Part shown: positions 26,084 through 35,934 of the stretch, in pieces
Numbering within the stretch: the stretch's first letter is position 1
Layout: each line of letters starts with the position of its first letter
Translations under genes and position numbers: made by a program
Notes under the pieces: generated by a model
Databases searched by the model: none
Told to the model about the DNA's origin: nothing
The model's input: the letters and a program-made list of their open reading frames with translations, nothing else
Assembly (NCBI GenBank): GCA_000990005.1
Contig: LBPF01000007.1
Coordinates: forward strand, 1-35,992
Direction: 5' to 3'
Length of the DNA stretch: 35,992 nt
Origin: Candidatus Woesebacteria bacterium GW2011_GWB1_33_38
GTDB taxonomy: Bacteria > Patescibacteriota > Microgenomatia > UBA8517

Positions 26084-27350
26084 CTATATTTTTATTGTTG
26101 TTGGAATTTTTTTAAGACAATTTAACATAGAAAGTGATTTTTATTTTACTGGTGAACTTGGTAAAGAACTTATTTTTTCTAAATATTTAATTGACAGTGG
26201 AACTATTCCCACAATTGGAATGGCTACTTCACACGAATGGCTTTATTATGGACCAATTTATTATTGGATTTTAACCCCGTTATTAAAAGTATTTTCATTT
26301 AATCCTTACACCTTATTTTGGTTAGCATTTGCAGTTTCAATTGTGGGGTTAGTAGCTAACTATAAAGTTATTAAGAAAATAGCAAATCAAAAAGTTGCAA
26401 TTTATTCAACTGTTTTAATTAGTCTTTCCCCACTTTTTATTTGGCAAACAAGGCTTTCTAAACTGCATGTTTATTTATTTTTGTTAACCCCGATTTTAAT
26501 TTATATGATGAAGCTTGTTTGGAACGGGAAACAGCGATTTGTTTTTTGGCTTGGGCTTGTCTTTGGAATATTTTTTAGTTTTCACTTTAGTCAAATACCA
26601 TTAATTATTGTAATACTCGCTGTACTTTTAATAAAAAAATATAAAATCAAAGATTATTTTTTATTGCTATCCGGAATTCTGATTCCAAACTTTGGAATAA
26701 TAATTAAAGATTTAAAAATACTACTCTGGTTACCTTATAGAAGTTTTGGTTTATCGAGTGAATCTTCAAGTCAGACACTAGAAAGTTTTAATAATTTTTT
26801 TGGTATGCAATTCTTTTGGGATCAGAAGTTGTGGTTTCTGGGAAGTGCTTTTTCGATTTTTATTTTAATAGTTTTTTACAAAAAATATATAGAATCTGTT
26901 AATAATAACTTTTTTAATTTTTACTTAATTTTTTCAACACTTATTGTTTTTGGTGGTCTCATATTACACAAAAACCCTCCAATTCATTATTTTTTACCAG
27001 TAGCAGCAAACATTTTTTATATGACCTCAGTTTTAATGGATAAGTATTTAAACAAAAAAATTGTATTCATAATTTTTATTTTATTTTCAGTTTTAAGTTT
27101 CAGGTATTATGCCATGCCAAAAGATATTGATTACGTTCCCTATAAAAAACAACTAGAAATTTCTCAAAAAATTGTTGAGGAAAATAAAGATAATTCAATT
27201 AAAATAAATAGAATTGGACCATATGATTATTTTCCTGAAAGCTATTCACAAAATTATAAATTCTTAATTTGGTATTTGGGTGGTAAAATCGATGACAATT
27301 CAGATAATGAAGTGATTATAAATGACAATGAAAATATTAATATTAAATAA
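26076..27350 (+). CDS. Membrane glycosyltransferase-like protein (GT-C/ArnT-like)
   Basis: 'GELGKELIFSKYLIDSG', 'HEWLYYGPIYYWILTPLLKVF' and ~10 TM segments. Confidence 0.7.
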   Translation: MINYIFIVVGIFLRQFNIESDFYFTGELGKELIFSKYLIDSGTIPTIGMATSHEWLYYGPIYYWILTPLLKVFSFNPYTLFWLAFAVSIVGLVANYKVIKKIANQKVAIYSTVLISLSPLFIWQTRLSKLHVYLFLLTPILIYMMKLVWNGKQRFVFWLGLVFGIFFSFHFSQIPLIIVILAVLLIKKYKIKDYFLLLSGILIPNFGIIIKDLKILLWLPYRSFGLSSESSSQTLESFNNFFGMQFFWDQKLWFLGSAFSIFILIVFYKKYIESVNNNFFNFYLIFSTLIVFGGLILHKNPPIHYFLPVAANIFYMTSVLMDKYLNKKIVFIIFILFSVLSFRYYAMPKDIDYVPYKKQLEISQKIVEENKDNSIKINRIGPYDYFPESYSQNYKFLIWYLGGKIDDNSDNEVIINDNENINIK

Positions 27351-27903
27351 GCCAAATATTACCGATTTTGCTTCAGCACGAAATGATTTACTTCGCAATT
27401 CGAAGTCTGAATGGAATTTGTTTTTAGATGATGATGAGTCAATTTCCAATTTCCAATTTCTAATTTCCAATAAATTTTCAAACTATCAACTAATAAGAAA
27501 GAATTATTTTTTAGGGCAATATGTTGGAACGGATAAAATAATTAGATTGGTTAAAAAAGGAACTGGGAGATGGCAGAGAGCTGTGCATGAAACCTGGATA
27601 CCGAATAAAACTCCCCTGCCTGCCGGCAGGCAGGACTCCCGATGTGGGATTTTAAATTCTGTTATTATTCATAATACTGCTGACAACTTGACAGACTATC
27701 TAGCTAAAATTGATAATTATTCAACAATTCATGCAAAAGCAAATTTTGATGAAGAAAAGACCTCTAATCTTTTTAAAATTATATTTTTTCCCATTGCCAA
27801 ATTTGTAGTCACTTTTGTTAAATCAAAAAATGTTGTGTTTAGTATAATGCAATCATTGCATTCGTTTCTCTCATGGACAAAATTATATTTTTTGCAATCT
27901 TAA
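27322..27903 (+). CDS. Glycosyltransferase family 2-like, N-terminally short, with repeat/palindrome inserts
   Basis: 'DFASARNDLL...WNLFLDDDE', 'RAVHETW', 'DNLTDYLAKIDNYSTIHAK'. Confidence 0.65.
   Translation: MTMKILILNKPNITDFASARNDLLRNSKSEWNLFLDDDESISNFQFLISNKFSNYQLIRKNYFLGQYVGTDKIIRLVKKGTGRWQRAVHETWIPNKTPLPAGRQDSRCGILNSVIIHNTADNLTDYLAKIDNYSTIHAKANFDEEKTSNLFKIIFFPIAKFVVTFVKSKNVVFSIMQSLHSFLSWTKLYFLQS
27615..27634. repeat. 20-bp perfect palindrome CCTGCCTGCCGGCAGGCAGG inside the GT2-like ORF
   Basis: Exact self-complementarity; flanked by ACTCC direct repeats (27610-27614, 27635-27639). Confidence 0.95.
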
Positions 27904-28925
27904 TTATTTTCCCACTTGGTCAAATAACAAAACTTGGGTTTGTTAATTTGATCGATGTTTTTGTTGTTATTCTAACCTTAATTACTATACTCAAGAAGCC
28001 TAAGTATCCAAATTGGTACAAATATTTTTTAACATTTATTCTATTTTGTGTTTTTTCACTTATCTTTAATTATCAATTAACTGAATTAAAAAGCATTCTG
28101 TATCTCGTGCGCTTAATCTCTTACTCTTTCATTGCTGTTTATGTTTTTAATTTTTATAGAAAACAAATTATTAATTCTTATTTATTAATTCTTAGTTGTG
28201 TCTCAGCAACACTTGGCTGGCTTCAATATATATTTCTGCCAGACGTTAGATTCTTGAAAAACTTTGGTTGGGATGATCATTTATATAGAATGGTGGGGAC
28301 TTTTTTTGATCCTACATATTTAGCACTGATAATTTTACTTGGGATAATAATTGCTGTTTACAAAAAACATACAAAAATCTTCTATTTTTTATTAATATCC
28401 CTTGCATTCACTTATTCTAGGTCAACTTACTTAGCGCTAGGCTTATTTTTATTATATAAAAGAAAGTTTTTAGCAATAGCATTTTTTGCAATTACAGTAT
28501 TACTACTTCCCAAAATGCTTTCAGAAGGGACTGATTTCGGAAGAGTAGTGAGTAGTCAAAATAAACTTTCTAATTATGTTGAAACATTTAAAGTTATTAA
28601 AAAATCACCAGCAATTGGTGTTGGATTTAACAATTTCTGTTTTGCTAGAACAAACATTGAAATAAATTCACATGCTTGTTTTGGTTCAGATTCGTCACTT
28701 TTATTAATCTTAGCAACAACAGGAGTTATTGGATTATTTTTGTTTATCAGTTTCGTGTTACGAGTTACGAGTTTGGCGCATACTACATACTACATAATAC
28801 TTACTACAAGTTTTGTTGTTGTTTTAGTGCACAGTCTTTTTGCCAACAGCCTTTTCTATCCTCACATTATGTTTTGGCTATTTAGTCTGGTTGGGTTAGG
28901 GAGTGAAGTTAACAGAAAAAGATGA
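27873..28925 (+). CDS. O-antigen ligase/polymerase (Wzy/WaaL-like)
   Basis: Polytopic; 'GTFFDPTYLALIILLGIIIAVY', 'SRSTYLALGLFLLY', 'PAIGVGFNNF'. Confidence 0.8.
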   Translation: MDKIIFFAILIIFPLGQITKLGFVNLIDVFVVILTLITILKKPKYPNWYKYFLTFILFCVFSLIFNYQLTELKSILYLVRLISYSFIAVYVFNFYRKQIINSYLLILSCVSATLGWLQYIFLPDVRFLKNFGWDDHLYRMVGTFFDPTYLALIILLGIIIAVYKKHTKIFYFLLISLAFTYSRSTYLALGLFLLYKRKFLAIAFFAITVLLLPKMLSEGTDFGRVVSSQNKLSNYVETFKVIKKSPAIGVGFNNFCFARTNIEINSHACFGSDSSLLLILATTGVIGLFLFISFVLRVTSLAHTTYYIILTTSFVVVLVHSLFANSLFYPHIMFWLFSLVGLGSEVNRKR

Positions 28926-29609
28926 CAAACTTTCATTACCTGATGGGTCTATTGCCTTAACTTCAAATGAATTAACACCCTCATTTAAGGTCGTTGTGAA
29001 GTTAAACGATCCATCGTCTTTGAGAGTAACAAACTTATCATTAATTTTTAAATCTACTTGTTCACTAACAGTACCCTTAATTGACAATTGTCTCTGCCCT
29101 GAACCATAAAAAGAATCACCATCCTTTGGTGATAATACTGTAAGTTCAGGTTCAGTGTTATCAAAAATAATTACAAAAAATTTAGTTGCACTGCTTAAAT
29201 TCCCTGAAGTGTCTTTGGCTATAGCTGAAATTTTGTTTTCTCCACCCTCAAGGTTAAAAAGAAAGATGAATTTACCATCGTTATTGGCAACGATCTCACT
29301 TAAATTACCATTTGCTGTTATGGATATTACGGCTCCATTTTCAGAGTAGCCAGTTATATCAATTGACTCATTATTTGTAAACTCGGGGATTGAGTCAAAC
29401 TGCGGTGGAGCGGGTGGGGTTGTGTCCTGAATTTCAACAGGCTTATCAGATTTGGCTACATCACCCAAGAATCCTGCAAATTTAACTAGAGTTGGTATAC
29501 CTAGAAAAATTAAAAAAACTATTCCTACAATTGATAAAAAAACATAATAATATGCTTTTTTGATATTTTTTCTCTCCTCAGTTATGGCCATCCTTGAATA
29601 TCTTTTCAT
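28896..29609 (-). CDS. Membrane-anchored Ig-like-domain protein
   Basis: One N-terminal TM, 'DTTPPAPPQFDSIPEFTNNESIDITGYSENGA' and 'ISAIAKDTSGNLS', 'FEVKAIDPSGNES' repeats. Confidence 0.75.
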   Translation of the reverse strand: MKRYSRMAITEERKNIKKAYYYVFLSIVGIVFLIFLGIPTLVKFAGFLGDVAKSDKPVEIQDTTPPAPPQFDSIPEFTNNESIDITGYSENGAVISITANGNLSEIVANNDGKFIFLFNLEGGENKISAIAKDTSGNLSSATKFFVIIFDNTEPELTVLSPKDGDSFYGSGQRQLSIKGTVSEQVDLKINDKFVTLKDDGSFNFTTTLNEGVNSFEVKAIDPSGNESLSSFSVNFTP

Positions 29610-29612
29610 TAA

Positions 29613-29629
29613 TTGTTATTATATAATAA
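29613..29629. promoter_or_regulatory. Overlapping divergent -10 elements
   Basis: 14-bp palindrome TTATTATATAATAA (29616-29629) gives TATAAT on both strands. Confidence 0.55.
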
Positions 29630-29633
29630 TCAT

Positions 29634-29885
29634 ATGCCAAAAGCTTTAAAAAACTATATTTCATATAATCCAAGTATTCTTAGTGGGAATGCAACAGTTT
29701 CAGGAACAAGAATTCCTATTGACCGTGTTTTTAGTTTAGTTAAACAAGGATATTCAACTTCGAGGCTTGAGGAAGAATTTCCACATGTTGAGCCTAAGAA
29801 AATTCAAAACCTGATAGCATATCTAATGCGTGCTGGACTAGATGCCTACGAAACATCACGAAAAATACAAGTTACTTCTAGATGA
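29634..29885 (+). CDS. DUF433-family antitoxin
   Basis: 'YISYNPSILSGNATVSGTRIPIDRVFSLVKQGYSTSRLEEEFPHVEPKKI'. Confidence 0.85.
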   Translation: MPKALKNYISYNPSILSGNATVSGTRIPIDRVFSLVKQGYSTSRLEEEFPHVEPKKIQNLIAYLMRAGLDAYETSRKIQVTSR

Positions 29886-30219
29886 AGGGTTGTCTCCAAA
29901 AAATAGATATAAAAATCTAAATAATTATTTTGATGTTAAACATATAAAACATGATCTTAAAAAAGGTGCAATTAGTGATAATGAGGTTTATAAATGTACA
30001 ACAAATGAGAAACGGATATTGGTAACTTTTAATATAAAGGATTTCAACAACTTGGTAAAATTGAATAAACCATCGATAATTGCATTATCAGTAAATTTAA
30101 CTAATGATCAAGCAGATAAAAAAACCTTTAAATTATTAAAAAAATTAAAGTATACTGAATCGCTTGGTCACATTATTTCAATTTCAAATAGTCAAACCAC
30201 GATTAAAAGATTAATATAG
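29842..30219 (+). CDS. DUF5615-like PIN-like toxin
   Basis: 'LLLDEGLSPK', 'HDLKKGAISDNEVYKCTTNEKRILVTFNIKDFNN'; overlaps the antitoxin ORF. Confidence 0.75.
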   Translation: MPTKHHEKYKLLLDEGLSPKNRYKNLNNYFDVKHIKHDLKKGAISDNEVYKCTTNEKRILVTFNIKDFNNLVKLNKPSIIALSVNLTNDQADKKTFKLLKKLKYTESLGHIISISNSQTTIKRLI

Positions 30220-30223
30220 ATAT

Positions 30224-31051
30224 ATGGACAAATATAAAGCTACATGGGTTTCTCATTCTTCAATTGCAGACTTTGTAGTTTGCCCGAGGGCGTACTACTT
30301 AAGAAATGTATTTAAAGATCCAAAAACAGGTAATAAAATAACAGTTACTTCACCTGCTCTTTCCTTGGGTCAGGCAGTACATGAGGTAATCGAAGGTTTA
30401 TCTATTTTACCCTCTGAAGAGAGATTTATAATATCTCCATTTAAGAAATTTGATACTGCCTGGCAAAAAGTAACAGGAAAAATGGGGGGATTTAAAACAA
30501 ATAAGGAAGAACAAGAGTTTAAAGAAAGAGGAATTAAGATGCTTAATAGAGTAATTGTAAATCCTGGACCAATTTTAAAAAAAGCTATCAAAATTCAGTC
30601 TGATTTTATTCCAAATTATTATATTTCCCAGGAAGATCAAATTATTCTGTGTGGAAAGATTGACTGGCTTGAATATTTGCCTGAAACAGATTCTGCTCAT
30701 ATTATTGACTTTAAAACAGGAAAAAATGAAGAAGAGGAAAAATCATTACAACTTCCAATTTATCTACTTCTTGCAACTAACACTCAAACAAAAAAAGTCA
30801 CAAAGGCATCATATTGGTATCTAGAGAAAAATGATGAACTAACACCAAAAGAATTACCAAGTTTGTTGGAATCAGAAGATAAAGTACTTACAATTGCAAG
30901 AAGAATCAAACTTGCTCGTCAACTTAACCATTTTGTTTGTCCAACTGGTGGATGTATGAAATGTAGATCCTTGGAGCGGGTTTTAAAAGGTGAGGGAGAA
31001 AAAGTTGGAGTATCTGACACTAAACAGGATATTTACATCTTATCTTCATAA
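30224..31051 (+). CDS. PD-(D/E)XK (RecB-like) nuclease family protein
   Basis: 'SHSSIADFVVCPRAYYLRNVF', 'LGQAVHEVIEG', 'GKIDWLEYLPETDSAHIIDFKTGK', 'LQLPIYLLLA', C-terminal Cys cluster. Confidence 0.85.
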   Translation: MDKYKATWVSHSSIADFVVCPRAYYLRNVFKDPKTGNKITVTSPALSLGQAVHEVIEGLSILPSEERFIISPFKKFDTAWQKVTGKMGGFKTNKEEQEFKERGIKMLNRVIVNPGPILKKAIKIQSDFIPNYYISQEDQIILCGKIDWLEYLPETDSAHIIDFKTGKNEEEEKSLQLPIYLLLATNTQTKKVTKASYWYLEKNDELTPKELPSLLESEDKVLTIARRIKLARQLNHFVCPTGGCMKCRSLERVLKGEGEKVGVSDTKQDIYILSS

Positions 31052-31083
31052 AATCTTAATAATTAATCTGGTATTATATCAAC

Positions 31084-32430
31084 ATGTCTAACAAAAAGGT
31101 GCACATTACAGGAATGCATTGCAGGTCCTGCGAAATTTTAATTGAGGAAGAATTAAAAAAAATCAAAGGTGTTACCGATGTATCTGTAAGTCATAAGGAT
31201 GGAATAGCTGATATTAGTTTCAAAGATAAACTAAAAAGTTTAGATATTAGAAATGCAGTAGAAAATGCAGGTTATTGCATAGGAGAAAATGCAAAACTTC
31301 CATATTTCTCCAAAAATAAAAAGGACTATATAGAGTTAGGAATTGCATTTTTTATAGTAGTTTTACTTTACTTGGTTGCTAAGCAGTTTGGTGTTTTTGG
31401 TCTGACAGGTCTTATTAAAGGAAACTATGGTTCACTTCCAGTTGTTTTTATCGTTGGGTTAACAGCGGGGATATCTACTTGTATGGCTCTTGTAGGTGGG
31501 CTAGTGCTTGGAATGTCATCTAAGTTTGCCAAACAGAATCCAGAAAGTACTGGTTTGCAAAAGTTTGTACCCCATATCTACTTTAATTTAGGCAGAATTG
31601 CTTCCTATTTTGTCCTCGGTGGAGTAATTGGTTTCGCAGGGTCATTTTTCAAAATTTCAACATCAGTTCTAGGATTATTAATTGTTGCAGTTGGATTTGT
31701 AATGCTACTTTTAGGTAGTCAATTAATTGATATATTTCCATTTTTAAAAACTGTTTCGTTTACCCTTCCTAAGGGACTTCATAAATTATTAGGGATTAAG
31801 GAGAGAACTGAAGAAAAATATAGTAATACTAATTCAAGCCTTCTTGGTGCATCAACTTTCTTTTTACCGTGTGGGTTTACACAAGCAATGCAACTTTATG
31901 CAATAAGTACAGGTAACCCCTTACAAGGTGCTTTGACAATGGGAGTTTTTGCACTTGGTACAACACCAGGACTTTTAGGTGTTGGTGGATTGACTTCGGC
32001 AATCAAAGGTCAATCTTCAAAACTATTTTTCAAAACTGCTGGTGTAATTGTTTTACTTCTTGCCTTTTTTAATATTTCAAACGGTCTAAATTTAGTTGGT
32101 ATTAGAGATGTTTTTGCAAAAAAAGATGTTCTTGCACAAGACAAAAATGTAAAAATTGTTAACGGAGTCCAAATTGTAAAAATGACACAAAAAGCAGACG
32201 GTTATTTTCCTAATAAATTTACAATCAAAAAAGGTGTTCCTGTTAAATGGATTATAACTTCAGAAAGTCAATATTCATGTGCCAGTAGTATTGTTTCACA
32301 AGGATTAGGAATAAGAAGTAGTTTAAAATTAGGTGAAAATATATTTGAGTTTACAGCTAACAAAATAGGTACAATTAGATTTACTTGCAGTATGGGAATG
32401 TATACAGGTTCGTTTAATGTAATTAATTAA
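31084..32430 (+). CDS. HMA + TauE/SafE-type membrane domain + cupredoxin-like fusion
   Basis: '[17 protein letters not shown]' HMA; '[22 protein letters not shown]', '[15 protein letters not shown]'; C-terminal '[16 protein letters not shown]...[14 protein letters not shown]'. Confidence 0.85.
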   Translation: MSNKKVHITGMHCRSCEILIEEELKKIKGVTDVSVSHKDGIADISFKDKLKSLDIRNAVENAGYCIGENAKLPYFSKNKKDYIELGIAFFIVVLLYLVAKQFGVFGLTGLIKGNYGSLPVVFIVGLTAGISTCMALVGGLVLGMSSKFAKQNPESTGLQKFVPHIYFNLGRIASYFVLGGVIGFAGSFFKISTSVLGLLIVAVGFVMLLLGSQLIDIFPFLKTVSFTLPKGLHKLLGIKERTEEKYSNTNSSLLGASTFFLPCGFTQAMQLYAISTGNPLQGALTMGVFALGTTPGLLGVGGLTSAIKGQSSKLFFKTAGVIVLLLAFFNISNGLNLVGIRDVFAKKDVLAQDKNVKIVNGVQIVKMTQKADGYFPNKFTIKKGVPVKWIITSESQYSCASSIVSQGLGIRSSLKLGENIFEFTANKIGTIRFTCSMGMYTGSFNVIN

Positions 32431-32435
32431 ATTTT

Positions 32436-34787
32436 ATGACAAGGCAAAATATAAATATTTCAGGCATGCACTGTACATCTTGTGCTGGTTTAATTGAGAA
32501 GCAATTAAAAAAAGTAAACGGCGTAACTGAAGCACATGTTAATTTTGCATCAGAAAAAGCATCAATTGTATATGATTCTGATCTTGTCAAAACACCATCA
32601 CTTTTAGAAGCTGTTGAGAAAGTAGGGTACACTGCTGAAATTGAAACAGAAGAACTATCTAAGAATCAAGGAAAAAGGCAAGAAGCAGAAATTAAAAAAC
32701 AATGGAATAAGTTTCTAGTTAGTTTTATTCTTTCTGCCCCAATGATCTATTTTATGTTTTTGGACTTCTTTAAATTTTTACCATTTGGCAATTTTATTTA
32801 TTCCTATATCGGAATAATTTCATTTATTTTGGCAACACCAGTTCAATTCTATATTGGCTCTAGTTTTTATAAAGGAATGATTTCTGCTCTTAAAATGAAA
32901 ACATTTAACATGGATAGTTTAATTGCTATCGGGACTTCTGTAGCTTACTTTTACAGCGTTGTTAATTTTGTAATGTATTATGCCATTAAGAATTCTTTTA
33001 TTGGAGTAATGGGTGAAAAGATTCCTGATTTATACTTTGAAACTGCAGCATTTTTAATTACATTTGTTTTACTTGGTAAATTCTTAGAGGCAAAAGCAAA
33101 AGGGAGAACTTCAGAAGCAATAAAGAAACTAATGGGATTACAAGCAAAAACAGCAAGAGTAGTTAGAAATGGAGAAACTATTGATATTCCTGTTGAGGAA
33201 GTAGTTAAAGATGACATTATAGTTGTAAGACCTGGGGAAAAAATACCAGTTGATGGCGTAATTACCAAAGGATCATCAGCAATTGATGAATCTATGATTA
33301 CTGGAGAAAGTTTACCTGTTGAAAAACATATCGACGACAATGTAATTGGTGGAACGATAAATAAACTCGGAAGCTTTGAATTTTGTGCAACAAGAATAGG
33401 GTCAGAAACTACATTATCACAAATTATAAGGCTTGTCGAAGACGCCCAAGGGTCTAAAGCTCCTATTCAGGCTGTAGCTGACAGAATTTCTGCTTGGTTT
33501 GTTCCAGCAGTTATTGGTGTTGCTCTTTTAACTTTTGTAATTTGGTTTTTTGTTTTGGGATCTACTTTATCATTTGCCTTAATGGCCTTTACTGCCGTTA
33601 TTGTTATTGCTTGCCCTTGTGCCTTAGGCCTTGCTACTCCTACGGCCATTATGGTAGGAACTGGTGTTGCGGCCGAACATGGAATTTTAATTAAAGGTGG
33701 AGAACCACTTGAGAGTGCAAGTACTATTAATACTATTGTTTTTGATAAAACAGGAACAATTACAAAAGGAAAACCAGAAGTTACAGATGTAGAAGACTTG
33801 GGCAGTATTGATGAGGAAGAAGTAACAGTTATTGCAGCAAGCCTTGAGAAACAATCAGAGCATCCACTAGCTGAAGCAATAGTAAATTACGCAGAAAGTG
33901 AGAAATTAAAACTAAAAGAAATTATAAATTTTGAAGCAATAGTTGGGTATGGTGTAAAAGGTAATATAGGGAAAACTACATATTATTTAGGAAATGGTAA
34001 ATTAATAGTTGAAACACTTAAATTAAATATCGATAAATTTGAAAGAAAGTTAGAGAGACTCGAGGATCAAGGTAAAACAGCAATGATTCTTGCAAATAAA
34101 AAGGAAGTCTTGGGAATTATAGCTGTAGCGGATACAGTAAAAGAGACATCAAGAGATGCAGTTGAGATGCTAAAAAAGAAAGGAATTGAAGTTTGGATGA
34201 TTACAGGAGATAACCAAAGGACTGCAAATGCTATTGGTATGCAGGTTGGAATTACAAATATTCTAGCTGAAGTGTTACCTCAAAACAAAGCAGAGGAAGT
34301 TAAAAAATTGCAAAGCATGGGTAAAAAAGTTGCAATGGTTGGAGATGGTATTAATGATGCTCCTGCCCTAGCTCAAGCTGATTTAGGTATTGCCATGGGA
34401 AGTGGTACTGATGTTGCTATGGAAACAGGAGGAATAGTTATTATTAAAAATGATCTTCGAGATGTGGTTAATGCTTTGGATTTATCAAAAACTACTGTAC
34501 AAAAAATTCGTCAAAATATGTTTTTTGCCCTTTTCTATAATGTAATTGGTATTCCTGTAGCTGCCCGCGCATTTGCATTTATGGGACTCATTCTTAAGCC
34601 AGAGTTAGCAGGTCTTGCCATGGCCTTAAGTTCTGTATCAGTTGTTTCAAATTCGCTATTATTAAAAAAATATGAGACAAACAAAAAAAATTATTTATCA
34701 ATGTATGCCCCTTACATAATGATGATACTATTTACTGCCCTCTTTTTTGAATTCGCCCGCTTCAGTTCAAACAGTATGGGAAAATAA
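32436..34787 (+). CDS. copA: Copper-translocating P1B-type ATPase
   Basis: HMA 'GMHCTSCAG', '[18 protein letters not shown]', '[15 protein letters not shown]', 'HPLAEAIV', '[25 protein letters not shown]'. Confidence 0.93.
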   Translation: MTRQNINISGMHCTSCAGLIEKQLKKVNGVTEAHVNFASEKASIVYDSDLVKTPSLLEAVEKVGYTAEIETEELSKNQGKRQEAEIKKQWNKFLVSFILSAPMIYFMFLDFFKFLPFGNFIYSYIGIISFILATPVQFYIGSSFYKGMISALKMKTFNMDSLIAIGTSVAYFYSVVNFVMYYAIKNSFIGVMGEKIPDLYFETAAFLITFVLLGKFLEAKAKGRTSEAIKKLMGLQAKTARVVRNGETIDIPVEEVVKDDIIVVRPGEKIPVDGVITKGSSAIDESMITGESLPVEKHIDDNVIGGTINKLGSFEFCATRIGSETTLSQIIRLVEDAQGSKAPIQAVADRISAWFVPAVIGVALLTFVIWFFVLGSTLSFALMAFTAVIVIACPCALGLATPTAIMVGTGVAAEHGILIKGGEPLESASTINTIVFDKTGTITKGKPEVTDVEDLGSIDEEEVTVIAASLEKQSEHPLAEAIVNYAESEKLKLKEIINFEAIVGYGVKGNIGKTTYYLGNGKLIVETLKLNIDKFERKLERLEDQGKTAMILANKKEVLGIIAVADTVKETSRDAVEMLKKKGIEVWMITGDNQRTANAIGMQVGITNILAEVLPQNKAEEVKKLQSMGKKVAMVGDGINDAPALAQADLGIAMGSGTDVAMETGGIVIIKNDLRDVVNALDLSKTTVQKIRQNMFFALFYNVIGIPVAARAFAFMGLILKPELAGLAMALSSVSVVSNSLLLKKYETNKKNYLSMYAPYIMMILFTALFFEFARFSSNSMGK

Positions 34788-34842
34788 TTTGAATCAAAAT
34801 CTTAATGAAATCTTCATGTTTGATTGGATATACTTATATTTT

Positions 34843-35577
34843 ATGAAAAATAATATTCTTACCCCACTTTTAACAATTTTATTAATCGTTGCAGTTTTCT
34901 TCCTTGGTTCATTTTGGACAAAGGTACAATATCTTGAAGGTGGTTCAACCAAAACTCAAGCGGTTGCACAGCAACAGCAACAACAAGCTCCTGCTCCAAG
35001 TGGTTCTGTAAAAGTATCAATTGATGATGATCCAATTTTAGGAGATAAAAATGCAAAAGTTACCATAATAGAATTTTCAGATTATGAATGTCCATTTTGT
35101 AAAAGACATTTTGACGAGACCCTTCCTCAATTAGTTAAGGAATATGTCGATAAAGGTTTAGTAAAAATCGTATTTCGTGATCTCCCTCTTTCATTCCACG
35201 ATCCGATGGCAACGACAGAGGCTGTTGCTGCAAATTGTGCAAGAGAACAGGGTGATGATAGTATTTATTTTAAATATCACCACGAGATATTTAAAAGGAC
35301 AAAATCAAATGGTAATGGGTTAGCCTTGACTGATTTGTATAAAATTTCAGATGATTTAAAATTAAATACTACAAAACTTAAAACTTGTATTGATGATCCA
35401 AAACAGAAAGAAGAAGTGCAAAAAGACCTGAGTGATGCAAGTAGCGTAGGAGCAAGTGGTACTCCTGCCTTTTTTATAGGCAAATCAACAGACGATGGAA
35501 TAATTGAAGCTCCACTTACATCAGGTGCACAACCATTTAGTGTTTTTAAGACTATAATTGATGAACTTTTAAAATAA
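34843..35577 (+). CDS. DsbA/DsbG-like thioredoxin-fold protein, membrane-anchored
   Basis: 'VTIIEFSDYECPFCKRHFDETLPQLVKEY', 'SVGASGTPAFFIG'; start at 34843 gives MKNNILTPLLTILLIV anchor. Confidence 0.88.
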   Translation: MKNNILTPLLTILLIVAVFFLGSFWTKVQYLEGGSTKTQAVAQQQQQQAPAPSGSVKVSIDDDPILGDKNAKVTIIEFSDYECPFCKRHFDETLPQLVKEYVDKGLVKIVFRDLPLSFHDPMATTEAVAANCAREQGDDSIYFKYHHEIFKRTKSNGNGLALTDLYKISDDLKLNTTKLKTCIDDPKQKEEVQKDLSDASSVGASGTPAFFIGKSTDDGIIEAPLTSGAQPFSVFKTIIDELLK

Positions 35578-35934
35578 ATGATAATTGCAAGTACTTTAAT
35601 TGCAACTGCCTACTTAGTTGTTATCATATTTTTAATGAATAGTAATTTACTAATAACTACTTTAGTAGGTAATTATGATATAGATTATAAATTTAAAATA
35701 TTTGCATCGCTATTTTTGGGAATGTGGAATTCGATGTCGGGAACAGGTTTTGCATTACTTATTGTTACTGCAATTTTGACAGGAATAAATTTATCACTTC
35801 TAGGAAAGAAGCTAAAAAATCTTAAAAAACAAGGTAATCTAAAATTAGCCGTTGGTGGGAGTACTTTAATTGGAATTGTGGGAAGTGGATGTGGGGTTAA
35901 TAGGCAAAATGCGTTGGTGTTTTTAAGTTTTTGA
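35578..35934 (+). CDS. Small membrane protein, probably C-terminally truncated
   Basis: Three TM-like segments; ends abruptly after 'GSGCG' at the window edge. Confidence 0.45.
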   Translation: MIIASTLIATAYLVVIIFLMNSNLLITTLVGNYDIDYKFKIFASLFLGMWNSMSGTGFALLIVTAILTGINLSLLGKKLKNLKKQGNLKLAVGGSTLIGIVGSGCGVNRQNALVFLSF

